The translations under genes and the position numbers were made by a program. From Paradevosia shaoguanensis (GTDB lineage: Bacteria; Pseudomonadota; Alphaproteobacteria; Rhizobiales; Devosiaceae): 64,000 bases of DNA. The notes below the pieces were generated by a model, which had not been told where the DNA came from, ran no database searches, and worked only from the letters and a program-made list of their open reading frames with translations. Below are positions 25,343-34,908 of the stretch, one piece after another; the first letter of the stretch is position 1; every line of letters starts with the position of its first letter. Where the stretch lies: the NCBI RefSeq assembly GCF_016801025.1, contig NZ_CP068983.1:4518501-4582500 (forward strand), written 5' to 3'.

Positions 25343-25786
25343 ATGTCGCGCGTCACGGCACAATGGCTGATCGAGAACCTGAAGCTTGAGCCGCACATGG
25401 AAGGCGGCTGGTTCCGGCAGACCTTCCTGGATCAGCCCGCCAATGGCGGGCGTGCCCATTCGACGCTGATCTACTACCTGATCGAAGGCGGCGACGTTTC
25501 CAAATGGCACCGGGTCGACGCGGCCGAGGTCTGGCACTGGTATGCGGGCGCCCCGCTCCGGCTCACCGTCTCTCCCGATGGGCTCGCCGCCCAGAGCCAT
25601 GTGCTGGGCACCGATTTCCTCGCGGGCGAGCGCCCGCAAGCCATCGTTCCGCAGCAGCATTGGCAAACGGCACGGAGCCTTGGGGATTGGTCGCTCGTTG
25701 GTTGCACGGTCGCCCCGGGTTTCCTCGTTTCCAAGTTCGAGATCGCCGATCCGGCGACCATGCCGCACGCGCCTGCCGGCGGGTGA
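25343..25786 (+). CDS. Cupin protein of the DUF985 (Cupin_5) family
   Basis: ATG 25343 is preferred over 25337 because GGAG (25333-25336) is six bases upstream of it. The 147-residue protein has the family markers LKLEPHMEGGWFRQTF, LIYYLIEGGDVSKWHRVDAAEVWHWYAG and the late PGFLVSKFEIAD. DUF985 cupins are beta-barrel proteins, some linked to sugar epimerisation, with no settled reaction. It follows the ABC-F gene closely and precedes a glutathione transferase gene by 28 bases; the three may form one transcript. Confidence 0.88.
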   Translation: MSRVTAQWLIENLKLEPHMEGGWFRQTFLDQPANGGRAHSTLIYYLIEGGDVSKWHRVDAAEVWHWYAGAPLRLTVSPDGLAAQSHVLGTDFLAGERPQAIVPQQHWQTARSLGDWSLVGCTVAPGFLVSKFEIADPATMPHAPAGG

Positions 25787-25814
25787 CCACCACAAGCACA
25801 AAGGGAGAGGCTGG

Positions 25815-26471
25815 ATGGCCGAGGCACTGACGATCTGGACATACGATTGGGTGCCGGAAGGCAAATCCGGTCCCCGTGGCCATGTCCGCGACATCAGGCT
25901 GCGCTGGGCCTGCGAAGAGGCCGGCTTCGACTACGACGTCAAATCCGTCCCATTCAGCGATCGCGGCGCGGAGCACTTCGCGCGCCAGCCCTTCGGCCAG
26001 GTGCCGTATCTCGAGGACGATGGCCTCATCATCTTCGAAAGCGGCGCCGGCCTCCTGCATCTCGCCCGCAAGAGCGAAGCACTCATGCCGCGCGATCCCA
26101 AGGGCGAGGCCGACACGCTGCAATGGACCATCGCCGCGCTCAGCTCCATCGAGATGATCACCGTGCCCTGGTGGTTCATCGGCCTCTCCCGACCCGAGAT
26201 CAATCCGCTCGAAGACTGGGCGCTCCATCGCCTCAAGCTGCTGGATGACGTGCTGGCCCAACGCGAATGGCTGGCTGCCGGACGCTTCACCGTGGCCGAT
26301 ATCCTCATGTCCGACGTGCTGCGCGTTCCCAAGGTCCGCGCTGCCGCCGACTTTCCCGCGACCCAGTCCTATATCGAGCGCGCCTGCGCCCGCCCGGCCT
26401 TCAAGCAGGCCTATGACGGACAGATGGCGCACTTCGCCTCCGGCGGGCAGACGCAACACTACAGGCCCTGA
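25815..26471 (+). CDS. Glutathione S-transferase family protein
   Basis: The start is ATG 25815, with GGGAGAGG just upstream. The 218-residue protein has a thioredoxin-like N-terminal domain ending in FGQVPYLEDDGLIIFESGA, where the cis-Pro and the Glu-Ser pair bind glutathione. The all-helical C-terminal domain carries the capping motif AGRFTVADILMSDVL. No membrane segment is present. It probably conjugates or reduces electrophiles; the substrate is unknown. Confidence 0.9.
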   Translation: MAEALTIWTYDWVPEGKSGPRGHVRDIRLRWACEEAGFDYDVKSVPFSDRGAEHFARQPFGQVPYLEDDGLIIFESGAGLLHLARKSEALMPRDPKGEADTLQWTIAALSSIEMITVPWWFIGLSRPEINPLEDWALHRLKLLDDVLAQREWLAAGRFTVADILMSDVLRVPKVRAAADFPATQSYIERACARPAFKQAYDGQMAHFASGGQTQHYRP

Positions 26472-26617
26472 CCTCCGGCGTGGCAGGTGAGGAAAACCCG
26501 CCACAGTGCGGAAGGGACTTGGTTACATACACCGTTGATAGCCCGCCCCGGCCGGTTGACAGGCCGGGCGATTGATCGTTTCCTCGCACCTCGACTACCG
26601 GGACCGCGGAACGATTA

Positions 26618-27484
26618 ATGGCCCTGACCCGCCGACTGGCTTTGGCGTTCACCTTCGTGCTGGCGGGTATCACGTTGGCCACGGGTGCCGAGCGCCTCTC
26701 AGCCAAGCAGCAGAAAGACGCCCTCGAATGGGCCGCCAATAACAGCCTCTTCGTCCTCTACCACGAAGTCGGGCACCTGCTTGTCGACCAGCTCGGCCTG
26801 CCGGTTCTCGGCAAGGAAGAAGACGCGGCCGACAACATGGCCAGCTACACCCTGCTGCAGAAGCATACGCGCGCCGCCGACAAGGCGATCACCGACGCCG
26901 CCTATGGCTGGCTCCTCACCGGACAGGCCTATACGCCGCGTCCCGACGACAGCGACTACTACGCCTCGCACAGCCTCGACCGTCAGCGCGCCTTCCAGAT
27001 CGTCTGCCTGATGGTGGGCAGCAATCCGTCCGCCTTCGGCAAGATCGCCGACGAGTATCGGATCGACAGCGATCGGCAGGAAGAGTGCGAATACGACTGG
27101 AAGCGGCTCAAGGCGAGCATGGAGGGCGTGCTGCGCCCCTATTCCAGCAAGAACGCCCGCGCCACCGAGGTGACGATCACCTACCACGCCGCTTCCGGCA
27201 AGCTGAAGACGGCCGCCGATGCCTTCAAGAAGAGCGGCGTCTTCGAGCAGGTCGCCGACCAGATCAAGGCGCAGTACGGCCTGCGCAACAAGGTGACGCT
27301 GCGTGCCAAGCGCTGCGGCGAGGCCAATGCCTTCTACGATCCCGATACGGTGGAAGTGACCTTCTGCTACGAGCTGATGGATGACTTCGTCCAGCTCATC
27401 AAGGCCGACATGCCCGAGGAATCCGAGCGCACTGCCCCGCCGCCCTCGACCGGCTTCGGCCGTTCGCCTACGGCGGCCTCCTAG
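26618..27484 (+). CDS. DUF4344 secreted zinc metallopeptidase
   Basis: A 288-residue protein with a signal peptide ending near ATGAERL. The metal motif LYHEVGHLLVDQ gives His49, Glu50 and His53, and the downstream EEDAADNMASY supplies the acidic third ligand typical of DUF4344. Four Cys residues later in the protein (IVCLM, EECEYDW, AKRCGEAN, TFCYE) could form disulfides in the periplasm. It was named a putative metallopeptidase family by motif; substrates are unknown. The last four bases overlap the convergent YitT-type gene. Confidence 0.87.
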   Translation: MALTRRLALAFTFVLAGITLATGAERLSAKQQKDALEWAANNSLFVLYHEVGHLLVDQLGLPVLGKEEDAADNMASYTLLQKHTRAADKAITDAAYGWLLTGQAYTPRPDDSDYYASHSLDRQRAFQIVCLMVGSNPSAFGKIADEYRIDSDRQEECEYDWKRLKASMEGVLRPYSSKNARATEVTITYHAASGKLKTAADAFKKSGVFEQVADQIKAQYGLRNKVTLRAKRCGEANAFYDPDTVEVTFCYELMDDFVQLIKADMPEESERTAPPPSTGFGRSPTAAS

Positions 27485-28098
27485 CTGAAGCCGACATAGC
27501 GCCCCGGCCGGTGGTTGATCGCCACGAAAAGGTTGAGGCAGGCCGCGCCCAGCATCGAGATCAGTACGCGGTCGAACGGCACGACGAAGAAGGCTGTTGC
27601 CAGGATGCAGAGGTCGACTGCGAGCTGGAAGTAGCCGGCGCGGATGCCGAAATTGTCCTGGAGATAGAGCGCCAGGATATTGATGCCGCCAACACTCGCC
27701 CTGTGCCGGAAAAGCGCCAGCACGCCCATGCCCAGCATCGCTCCGCCCGCGATCGCCGCGTAGTAGGGGTTGACCGTCCCGAGGTCGAGCCATTGCGCGG
27801 TATAGGTGGTGAGCACCGAGACCAGCGCCACCGAGATGAAGGATTTCAGCGTGAACTGCCAGCCCATGCGCAGCCAGGCCAGCGCGAAGAACGGCAGGTT
27901 GATCACGAAGAACAGCGGCCCGAAGCCCATGCCCGTCGCATATTGGATGATGAGCGCCAGACCGGCCGTACTGCCGGAAATCAGCGTCGCCTTGGTGTAG
28001 AGCGTCAGCCCCAGCGAGACCAGCATCGTGCCGAAGAGGATCGCAATCACGTCTTCGTAGATTCGATGGCGTGATGGTGCGTTCGGCGTGTCGATCAC
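27481..28098 (-). CDS. YitT-type multi-pass membrane protein
   Basis: The 205-residue protein starts at GTG 28098. Five to six hydrophobic segments are visible (ILFGTMLVSLGLTLYTKA, GFGPLFFVINLPFFALAWL, FISVALVSVLTTYTAQ, YYAAIAGGAMLGMGVLALF, LISMLGAACLNLFVAI). The pattern LISGSTAGLALI and SVGGINILALYLQ is that of the YitT/YczE family, whose function is unknown. It follows holC after two bases, so they are probably co-transcribed. Confidence 0.8.
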   Translation of the reverse strand: MIDTPNAPSRHRIYEDVIAILFGTMLVSLGLTLYTKATLISGSTAGLALIIQYATGMGFGPLFFVINLPFFALAWLRMGWQFTLKSFISVALVSVLTTYTAQWLDLGTVNPYYAAIAGGAMLGMGVLALFRHRASVGGINILALYLQDNFGIRAGYFQLAVDLCILATAFFVVPFDRVLISMLGAACLNLFVAINHRPGRYVGFS

Positions 28099-28100
28099 GA

Positions 28101-28553
28101 TCAGGCTTTCTTGACCCAGCGTCCGGCAGGGTCCTGCTGCCAGTACGTCACCGCGTTGCCGGCATCGGCCGATAGCGCCCGCCAGGCGCCGCGCGCCTCG
28201 ACGACGGCATCCGGATCATGCCCCGAGAAGATGAAGACGATGCGATCATAACCGGCCGAGTTCTGCGGTACAGCGCGGTCGACGAAGAATCGTACATTGG
28301 CGCCGTTGGGATTTTCCGGCCCGGTGGCGATCAGCACGGGCTGCTCGGGCGCCATGTCGTCACCGGCCACGCCATGCGGCAGGAAGCTGTCATCCCGATA
28401 GGTCCAGAGCGTGCCGTCCAGCGCCTCCGCGCGCTCGCGGCTGCTGGTTTCGACCACCGCCCGCCAGCCGCGCTCAACCGTCTTCTCGAGCAGAAGCGGC
28501 AGCACCTTTTCGAGCGGCTGGTTTTCGAGGTGGTAAAAAAGGACGTCAGGCAT
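28101..28553 (-). CDS. holC: DNA polymerase III subunit chi
   Basis: The 150-residue protein begins MPDVLFYHLENQPLEKVLP. Its blocks LLEKTVERGWRAVV, FLPHGVAGDDMAPEQPVLI and YDRIVFIFSGHD are typical of alphaproteobacterial HolC. Chi links the clamp loader to single-strand binding protein at the replication fork. It is next to pepA, the standard order (pepA-holC) in many proteobacteria. Confidence 0.92.
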   Translation of the reverse strand: MPDVLFYHLENQPLEKVLPLLLEKTVERGWRAVVETSSRERAEALDGTLWTYRDDSFLPHGVAGDDMAPEQPVLIATGPENPNGANVRFFVDRAVPQNSAGYDRIVFIFSGHDPDAVVEARGAWRALSADAGNAVTYWQQDPAGRWVKKA

Positions 28554-28630
28554 GCGCGTTTGTCACCCAAGTGACGATGCCAGGCAAGAGCGATGGCGAG
28601 GCAGAGTGTCCCTGCCCCGCCGGAAAGGCC

Positions 28631-30130
28631 TCAGCCCTCGTAATGGTCGCGCACCAGCCGGTCGAGCAGCGCCACGCCGAAGCCCGGGCCCCAGCTCGTG
28701 TTGGTCTCGCTGGGCGACACGCCCATACCGGCACCCGCGATATCGAGATGCGCCCACGGCACGTCGTTGACGAAGCGCTGCAGGAACGCCGCAGCAGTGA
28801 TCGAGCCAGCCGGACGGCCGCCGGTATTCTTGATGTCGGCGAAGCGGCTTTCGATGATCTTGTCGTAGGCCGGCCCAAGCGGCATGCGCCACACCTTCTC
28901 GTTGGTGGCGAGGCCGGCGGCGTAGAGGCGGCTCGCCAAATCGTCATTGTTCGAGAAGAGGCCGGCATATTCCTGGCCAAGCGCCACGACAATGGCGCCG
29001 GTCAGCGTCGCCAGGTTGATCATGAACTTCGGCTTGAAGCGGTCCTGCGTGTACCAGAGCGCGTCGGCCAGTACGAGGCGGCCTTCGGCATCGGTATTGA
29101 TGATCTCGATGGTCGTGCCCGACATGGCCTTGACGATATCGCCCGGACGCGTCGCCGTGCCGGAAGGCATGTTCTCGACGAGGCCGATGACGCCCACCGC
29201 ATTCACCTTGGCCTTGCGCGCGGCGAGCGCGTGCATCAGGCCGGTCACGGCGGCGGCGCCGCCCATGTCGCCCTTCATGTCTTCCATGCTCGCGGCCGGC
29301 TTGATCGAGATGCCGCCGGTGTCGAACACCACGCCCTTCCCGATGAAGGCTACCGGGGCTTCGCCCGCCTTGCCGCCGTTCCAGCGCATGATGACGAGGC
29401 GCGGCGGACGGGCCGAGCCCTGCGACACCGCGAGCAGCGAATTCATGCCCAGCTTGCGCATGGCCGGCTCGTCGAGCATTTCGATCTCGACGCCCAGCTC
29501 GGCAAGCTTGCCGGCGCGCTCGGCAAATTCGAGCGTGCCGAGCACGTTGGCCGGCTCGTTGATGAGGTCGCGCGCAACGATCGTGCCGTCAGCCACCGCG
29601 CCGCGATTGGCGATCGCCGCCTTGGCCGCGGCTTCGTCGGCAACGTGGAAGGTCACGGGCAGCGTTTTCGCCTCGCCGTTCTCGTCATCCTTCTTGGGCG
29701 ACTTGTACTTGTCGAACTTGTAGTGGCGCAGCTTGAGCCCCGCCGCAACCTCGGCGATCGCCTGCGGCGTCGCGTCGGCGCCATCGAGCACCACGGCCGC
29801 TTCCGTCGCGCGGGTTGCCGCGATCTTGGCCGCAAGCGAACCGCCGCGATCCGTCCACACGGTAGCGCTGGCAGCCGCGTCGGGCTTGCCTGCTCCCAGC
29901 ACCAGCAGGCGCTGAGCCTGGACGCCCTTGGGCGCGATGATCTCGAGTTGCTGACCCTGCTTGCCCTTGAAGCTCGCGGCGCTAGCCGTGGCCTGCCAAT
30001 CGAGTCCGGTCGCCGCCCAGATCTGCGCGCCGGCACCTTCGGGCGCCGCTTCCTCGTTCGCATAGATAACGAGCGTCCCGGTGGCTTTCGGCGGCAGGGC
30101 GGCGGTCTTGATCGTGAGTTGCTGGGTCAT
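28631..30130 (-). CDS. pepA: Leucyl aminopeptidase (M17)
   Basis: The 499-residue protein has the M17 signature [12 protein letters not shown] and the metal-binding blocks [17 protein letters not shown] and MKGDMGGAA, with Lys/Asp/Glu ligands. The N-terminal domain is less conserved, as in the family. It releases N-terminal residues from peptides in the cytoplasm as a hexamer. It is transcribed divergently from the lptF operon and precedes holC. Confidence 0.96.
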   Translation of the reverse strand: MTQQLTIKTAALPPKATGTLVIYANEEAAPEGAGAQIWAATGLDWQATASAASFKGKQGQQLEIIAPKGVQAQRLLVLGAGKPDAAASATVWTDRGGSLAAKIAATRATEAAVVLDGADATPQAIAEVAAGLKLRHYKFDKYKSPKKDDENGEAKTLPVTFHVADEAAAKAAIANRGAVADGTIVARDLINEPANVLGTLEFAERAGKLAELGVEIEMLDEPAMRKLGMNSLLAVSQGSARPPRLVIMRWNGGKAGEAPVAFIGKGVVFDTGGISIKPAASMEDMKGDMGGAAAVTGLMHALAARKAKVNAVGVIGLVENMPSGTATRPGDIVKAMSGTTIEIINTDAEGRLVLADALWYTQDRFKPKFMINLATLTGAIVVALGQEYAGLFSNNDDLASRLYAAGLATNEKVWRMPLGPAYDKIIESRFADIKNTGGRPAGSITAAAFLQRFVNDVPWAHLDIAGAGMGVSPSETNTSWGPGFGVALLDRLVRDHYEG

Positions 30131-30331
30131 TGGGAAGGCTTTCGGTAAGTCGCCAGAACGCTGGCAGGACGGAGGGGACTATCAATCAAGGAGTCTCATG
30201 GCGCGTCAATCCTGCAACAAAGAGGTGGCAAGAGCGCCTGCGGGTAAAAAACGCGCTCCCTCGCCTTGCAAATGCAACTCGCGGCAAGCACAGTTCCGCC
30301 CGCCGGATTCAACTTTTCATCAAAAAGCGAG

Positions 30332-31426
30332 ATGTCTCGACTAACCCGTTATCTCGTGGGACTTTTCTGGTCGAACGCGCTTTTGTTCGCGGGCGTCGCG
30401 ACCGTGTTGATTTGGCTGATCCAATGCCTGCGCGTCTTCGACGTGGTTTCGGTCAAGGGCCAGAGCATCTTCACGCTTGTGGGCCAGGCCGTCCTCAGCA
30501 TGCCGCCACTGCTGATCGTCTTTCTCTATGTCTGCCTGGGCATCGGCATGGGGCGGGCGCTGCGTGACCTGCAGCTTTCCCAGGAACTGCACGCGATCCA
30601 TTCCAGCCGCCGGCTCGGCGCGTTGTTCGGCGCTGTCGGCGTCTTCATCGGCCTTGGCGCTATGCTGCTGCTGCTCCTCACCAATGTCGTCGAGCCCATG
30701 GCGCAGCGCCGGCTCAGCGAGTGGCAGGCGAGCATTGCCGCCGATCTCGTCGGTCGCACCCTGCGCCCGCATCGCTTCTCCGAAGTGACGCCGGGCGTGG
30801 TCATCGTCATCGGCGGCCGACAGGGCGTCGGGGAGATCACCGACTTCTTCGTCGATGATTCCCGCGACCCGGCCATGCGGCGCACCTATATCGCCAAGTC
30901 GGCCAATGTCTCGCAGGATGAGAACGGCTACGTCCTCAACCTGCGTGAGGGCTACCTGCAATACACCACCGACAAGCTGGCCTTCTCGCAGATCACCTTC
31001 GGCTCCTACGATGTCTCCCTCGATCGCCTCACCGATCCGGTGGTCGATCGCGATCCGCTCGCCGAAAGCTCGAGCTTCGACATTATCCGCGACGGTCTAT
31101 CCACAGGCGTGTGGAGCCAGAACGCCATCCAGATGCTTATCAACCGCTCGGCCGAGGGCCTGCGCATCGTCGGCATCTGCCTGCTGGTCGCGAGCCTTGC
31201 CGCCTTCCCCACCGGCAAGCGCCTGCGCTTCGTCCTGCCGCTCGAGGCCTCGGTGCTGGCCGCCGCATTCGGCGAGCGCCTCGTCACCACCTACGTCCCC
31301 GGCATGTTCGCGCCCTATGCCGGCGCCGTCGTCATGATCGTGGTGGGGCTTGTCATCCTGGCGTACAAGCTGCGCATCAACCAATGGTTCGGCGGCGTGC
31401 CGAAACGGGCGGAGATGCGGGCATGA
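30332..31426 (+). CDS. lptF: LPS export ABC transporter permease LptF
   Basis: The start ATG 30332 gives MSRLTRYLVGLFWSN, the usual N-terminus; the frame is open further upstream. The 364-residue protein has three membrane helices at the start (to about residue 125), a periplasmic beta-jellyroll domain and three helices at the end (about 265-350). With LptG it forms the permease of the LptB2FG complex that extracts lipopolysaccharide from the inner membrane. Its stop overlaps the lptG ATG (ATGA). Confidence 0.93.
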   Translation: MSRLTRYLVGLFWSNALLFAGVATVLIWLIQCLRVFDVVSVKGQSIFTLVGQAVLSMPPLLIVFLYVCLGIGMGRALRDLQLSQELHAIHSSRRLGALFGAVGVFIGLGAMLLLLLTNVVEPMAQRRLSEWQASIAADLVGRTLRPHRFSEVTPGVVIVIGGRQGVGEITDFFVDDSRDPAMRRTYIAKSANVSQDENGYVLNLREGYLQYTTDKLAFSQITFGSYDVSLDRLTDPVVDRDPLAESSSFDIIRDGLSTGVWSQNAIQMLINRSAEGLRIVGICLLVASLAAFPTGKRLRFVLPLEASVLAAAFGERLVTTYVPGMFAPYAGAVVMIVVGLVILAYKLRINQWFGGVPKRAEMRA

Positions 31427-32493
31427 ACCGGATCGACCGCCTCCTGCTGTTCAGGCTTGCCGGGCGCATCGGCATCACGGTGCTCGTATTTTTCGGCCTC
31501 ATCGCGCTGGTCGAATCTCTCGATGCCTGGCGCTTCTCACACCTGATGGAAGCCGGCGGCCTGCCGCTGGCCATCTTCGTCAACGCGGTCAGCGCCATCC
31601 GCTGGACCATCAAGACCCTGCCCGTCACGGTGCTTCTCGGCGCCATCATCGGCCTGGTCGAGATGCAACGCACGCGCGAACTCCTGATCATCAAGGCGTC
31701 GGGCGTCTCGATCTGGCGCGTCCTGCGCGGCCCGGTTCTCGGCATGATCCTGGCGGGCCTGGCCATCAGCTTCGTGGTCGAAGGGCTCGTCGTCGAGACC
31801 AACCGCGTCTGGAACCCGACGGTTCCGGTCGGCGACACCAGCGTCGTTGGCGGCAATGGCCTCTGGCTCGAACAGACCGATGGCGGCAGCCCGTATGTCA
31901 TCACCGCCCGTGGCGTCACCCGTCAGGGCAGTTCGCTCACCGATGTCACCGTCTTCTATCGCGAGGACCCGACCCGCGGCCGCGTGCTGGCCGAAAGCGG
32001 TGAACTGCGTCCCGGCGCCTGGTACCTGACGGGTGTCCGCGAGCTGCGCAGTGATGCGCCGATCGAGTATCTCGATAGCCTCGAAATCCCAACCACCAGC
32101 ACCCCCGCCGAGGTCAGCCTCAAGCTCACCTCGCCCGAGGACTACACGCTTTATGAGCTGGCCCAGGCACTTGCCTCCCAGATCGGCGATCCGTCGGTCC
32201 GCGCGGCAGCCGCGACGCGGCTCTACAAGCTCTTTGCACTGCCCGCTTTGCTCGTCGGCTCCCTATTGATTGCTTTTGCGTTTACCGCCGGTTATCGAAG
32301 GACCAATAAGTATGGGGCGACGATCCTCTATGGTATCGTGTTGGGCTTGGTGGTTTTCGTTTTGACCGAGATGGCGGATCGTGCCGGCTCGTCGGGCGTG
32401 CTGACACCGGTTGTGGCCGCCCTCGGGCCCGCCTTCGTCGCCATAACCATCGGGCTCACGGTGTTGTTGTACAAAGAGGACGGGCGCGCGTAA
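31423..32493 (+). CDS. lptG: LPS export ABC transporter permease LptG
   Basis: The start ATG 31423 overlaps the lptF stop. The 356-residue product has the same layout as LptF: helices at 15-120 (including LPVTVLLGAIIGLVEMQRTREL), a periplasmic domain, and helices at about 270-350. The block MQRTRELLIIKASGVS is the cytoplasmic coupling helix region that contacts LptB. It pairs with LptF in LPS export. Its stop overlaps the lptD start (TAATG). Confidence 0.94.
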   Translation: MNRIDRLLLFRLAGRIGITVLVFFGLIALVESLDAWRFSHLMEAGGLPLAIFVNAVSAIRWTIKTLPVTVLLGAIIGLVEMQRTRELLIIKASGVSIWRVLRGPVLGMILAGLAISFVVEGLVVETNRVWNPTVPVGDTSVVGGNGLWLEQTDGGSPYVITARGVTRQGSSLTDVTVFYREDPTRGRVLAESGELRPGAWYLTGVRELRSDAPIEYLDSLEIPTTSTPAEVSLKLTSPEDYTLYELAQALASQIGDPSVRAAAATRLYKLFALPALLVGSLLIAFAFTAGYRRTNKYGATILYGIVLGLVVFVLTEMADRAGSSGVLTPVVAALGPAFVAITIGLTVLLYKEDGRA

Positions 32494-34784
32494 TGGTTTT
32501 GCGCCGGAAGAGTATCGCGTCGATCTTGCGCCTGGCTGCTGCCGGCGCGATAGCGATTCTCGCTTCGCCTGCCTTTGCCCAAAGCGCCCTCCTCCCTTCC
32601 GGCTTTTTCGACAACGTCCCGCCCAGCGGCCCGAACAAGACTGCCGTCGTCGAGGCGGACAGCCTGTCGTTCGATGGCGACACCGGCACGATCACCGCGT
32701 CGGGTGGCGTCATCATCCGCTACGAGGGCTATGAGGGAACCGGCGACCGCCTGACCTTCAACCAGGGCTCGGGCGAGATGACCTTCGACGGGAACGTGCA
32801 CATGCGCGATCCCCAGGGCGTGGTCTACACGACCAACCACATCGAGATGACCGGCGGCTTCAAGAAGGCGATCCTCGACGGCCTGACGCTGCGTACGCCT
32901 GCCGGCACGCTCGTGACCGCCGAGAGCGTCGATTACGGCCAGGCTCTCCAGACCATCCTCATGGATACGAAATACTCGCCTTGCGGCGATTGCATCGACT
33001 CCAAGGGCCGCCGCATCGGCTGGCAGGTGTTTTCCAAGAAGGTCACCTACGTCAAGGCCGACAAGAAGGTCTATCTCGAGCAGTCGCGCCTTGAGCTCCT
33101 GGGCATTCCGATGGCCTGGATTCCGTGGCTGGCCCTCAACGATCCGACCGAGCCGGCCAAGCAGGCCTTCCGCACGCCGCGCCTCGCCTATGGCGAGAAG
33201 TACGGCATGGCGCTCACCGTGCCCTATTCGATCGCCCTCGACGAGAATACCGACCTCTTCCTGCTGCCCACCATCACCTCGCGTCAGGGCCTGATGGCTG
33301 GCGCCGAATGGATTCGTCGCTTCCCGAATGGCGAAATCTCGCTCAAGGGACAGGTCATCCGCCAGGCGGCTCCCGAAGTCTTCGGCACGCTGCCGGGCAA
33401 TCGCGAATGGCGTGGCTCGATCCAGACCTCCGGCCGCTTCGTGCCGGCCAGCGAGTGGACCTGGGGCTGGAACTACACCGCCTTCACGGACCCCTATTTC
33501 CTCACCGATTATTCGCTGGCCGAATCCAAGAACAGCATCAACGAGGTCTACGCCACGCATCTGAGCAAAAATCAGTATGCGGATGTGCGCGTGCAGCAGT
33601 TTACCCTGCTCGAATCCACCACGCAGGACCAGCAGGCTCTCCTCCTGCCCAATGCGCGCTATGAAGGCGTGCTCAATCTCGACAACGGTCTCGGCCAGGT
33701 GGCGCTTTCGAGCCGCCTCATCGGCCTGCAGCGCAATGCCGACGATACCGCCACCGCCAACGGCGTGCCCTATGTCTATGGCTTCGGCGGCCGCAAGGTG
33801 CATGGCGCGATCCAGGGTTCCTGGCAGAAGCAGATCATCGGCCCGGCCGGCGTCGTCTTCACGCCCTATCTCGGCCTGCGTGGCGACGCCGCCATGTATG
33901 ACGGCACCAGCGTCAATCCGGCGGCGCCGCCCAGCCAGACGCTTTTCAGCATCACCCCGATCGCCGCGCTCGATATCCGCTGGCCGCTGCTGGCCACTGC
34001 CGGCTCCTCCACGCACATCATCGAACCCATCGTGCAGCTCGTCTATCGCGGCACCAACACGACGCTGGCCGGCATCACCAATGACGATGCCCAGAGCTTC
34101 GTCTTCGATGACGGCAACCTCTTCAGCTTCAACCGTTTCTCGGGCTACGATCGCCAGGAGACCGGCCTGCGCGCCAATATCGGCGCCCGCTACCAGGCCG
34201 ATTTCGGCGACAATAGCTGGATCGAGCTCATCGGCGGTCAGTCGTTCCACCTTGCGGGCGACAACGCCTTCGCGTCGGCCGATCCGGCGCAGGTCGGCAA
34301 CCCGGCCAGTTCCGGTCTCGGCACTGACGCCTCCTACCTCGTTGCCGGCGTGCGCGGTTCGCTCTGGAACATCTATCGCGCCGGCGCCAAGGTGCAGTTC
34401 GATCCGCAGGCCGGCCAGGTCACCCGCACGGCTGCCGCTCTCGGCTTCTCGAACTACGGCTACACGGCCGATATCGAATACGCGTACCTGCGCGCCAACC
34501 CTGCCCTCGGCGTCGATGCCGACCAGCATGAGGTGGGTGCCGTGGTCGGCGCACCCGTGCCGCTGCCGTGGATGGATTACTGGCGCGTCAAGGCCGGCGT
34601 CTACTGGGATCTGGCCACCAGCCAGTGGCTCGAACTCCAGGGCGGGCTCTATTACGACGATGGTTATCTATCGTATGGCGCAAACGTGATCAGGACCGGA
34701 CCGACCGCCTCGACGGCCAACGACACCAGATTCCTGTTCAGTTTCCGCCTGCGCGGACCGGATGGAGCCGATTTCGCGCTCTAG
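32493..34784 (+). CDS. lptD: LPS assembly outer membrane protein LptD
   Basis: The 763-residue protein has a signal peptide (LAAAGAIAILASPAFA). An OstA/LptA-like N-terminal domain follows (DSLSFDGDTGTITASGGVII, then FDGNVHMRDPQGVVYTT), and then the large C-terminal barrel from about residue 200 with many alternating aromatic strands, ending FLFSFRLRGPDGADFAL. It inserts LPS in the outer leaflet with LptE. A Cys pair (SPCGDC, about 165-168) may form the maturation disulfide. Start/stop overlap with lptG shows translational coupling. Confidence 0.94.
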   Translation: MVLRRKSIASILRLAAAGAIAILASPAFAQSALLPSGFFDNVPPSGPNKTAVVEADSLSFDGDTGTITASGGVIIRYEGYEGTGDRLTFNQGSGEMTFDGNVHMRDPQGVVYTTNHIEMTGGFKKAILDGLTLRTPAGTLVTAESVDYGQALQTILMDTKYSPCGDCIDSKGRRIGWQVFSKKVTYVKADKKVYLEQSRLELLGIPMAWIPWLALNDPTEPAKQAFRTPRLAYGEKYGMALTVPYSIALDENTDLFLLPTITSRQGLMAGAEWIRRFPNGEISLKGQVIRQAAPEVFGTLPGNREWRGSIQTSGRFVPASEWTWGWNYTAFTDPYFLTDYSLAESKNSINEVYATHLSKNQYADVRVQQFTLLESTTQDQQALLLPNARYEGVLNLDNGLGQVALSSRLIGLQRNADDTATANGVPYVYGFGGRKVHGAIQGSWQKQIIGPAGVVFTPYLGLRGDAAMYDGTSVNPAAPPSQTLFSITPIAALDIRWPLLATAGSSTHIIEPIVQLVYRGTNTTLAGITNDDAQSFVFDDGNLFSFNRFSGYDRQETGLRANIGARYQADFGDNSWIELIGGQSFHLAGDNAFASADPAQVGNPASSGLGTDASYLVAGVRGSLWNIYRAGAKVQFDPQAGQVTRTAAALGFSNYGYTADIEYAYLRANPALGVDADQHEVGAVVGAPVPLPWMDYWRVKAGVYWDLATSQWLELQGGLYYDDGYLSYGANVIRTGPTASTANDTRFLFSFRLRGPDGADFAL

Positions 34785-34908
34785 CCCCTCTGGTCACGGC
34801 TTCCCTTGGCAGCCAAAATGCTCTAGTCCGGCAACGGATTTTGGCCGTATTCTTCCACCAAACAGCCACGATCCGCGCAGTTCGATGCGCGGCGAGGCGA
34901 TAGAACGG

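Noticed and set aside
28571-30148. Long plus-strand frame antisense to pepA
   Set aside because: pepA carries the full M17 signature. The opposite frame is compositionally a shadow.
32328-34529. Long open frame antisense to lptD
   Set aside because: lptD is complete on the plus strand with start/stop overlap to lptG. The antisense translation has no domain.
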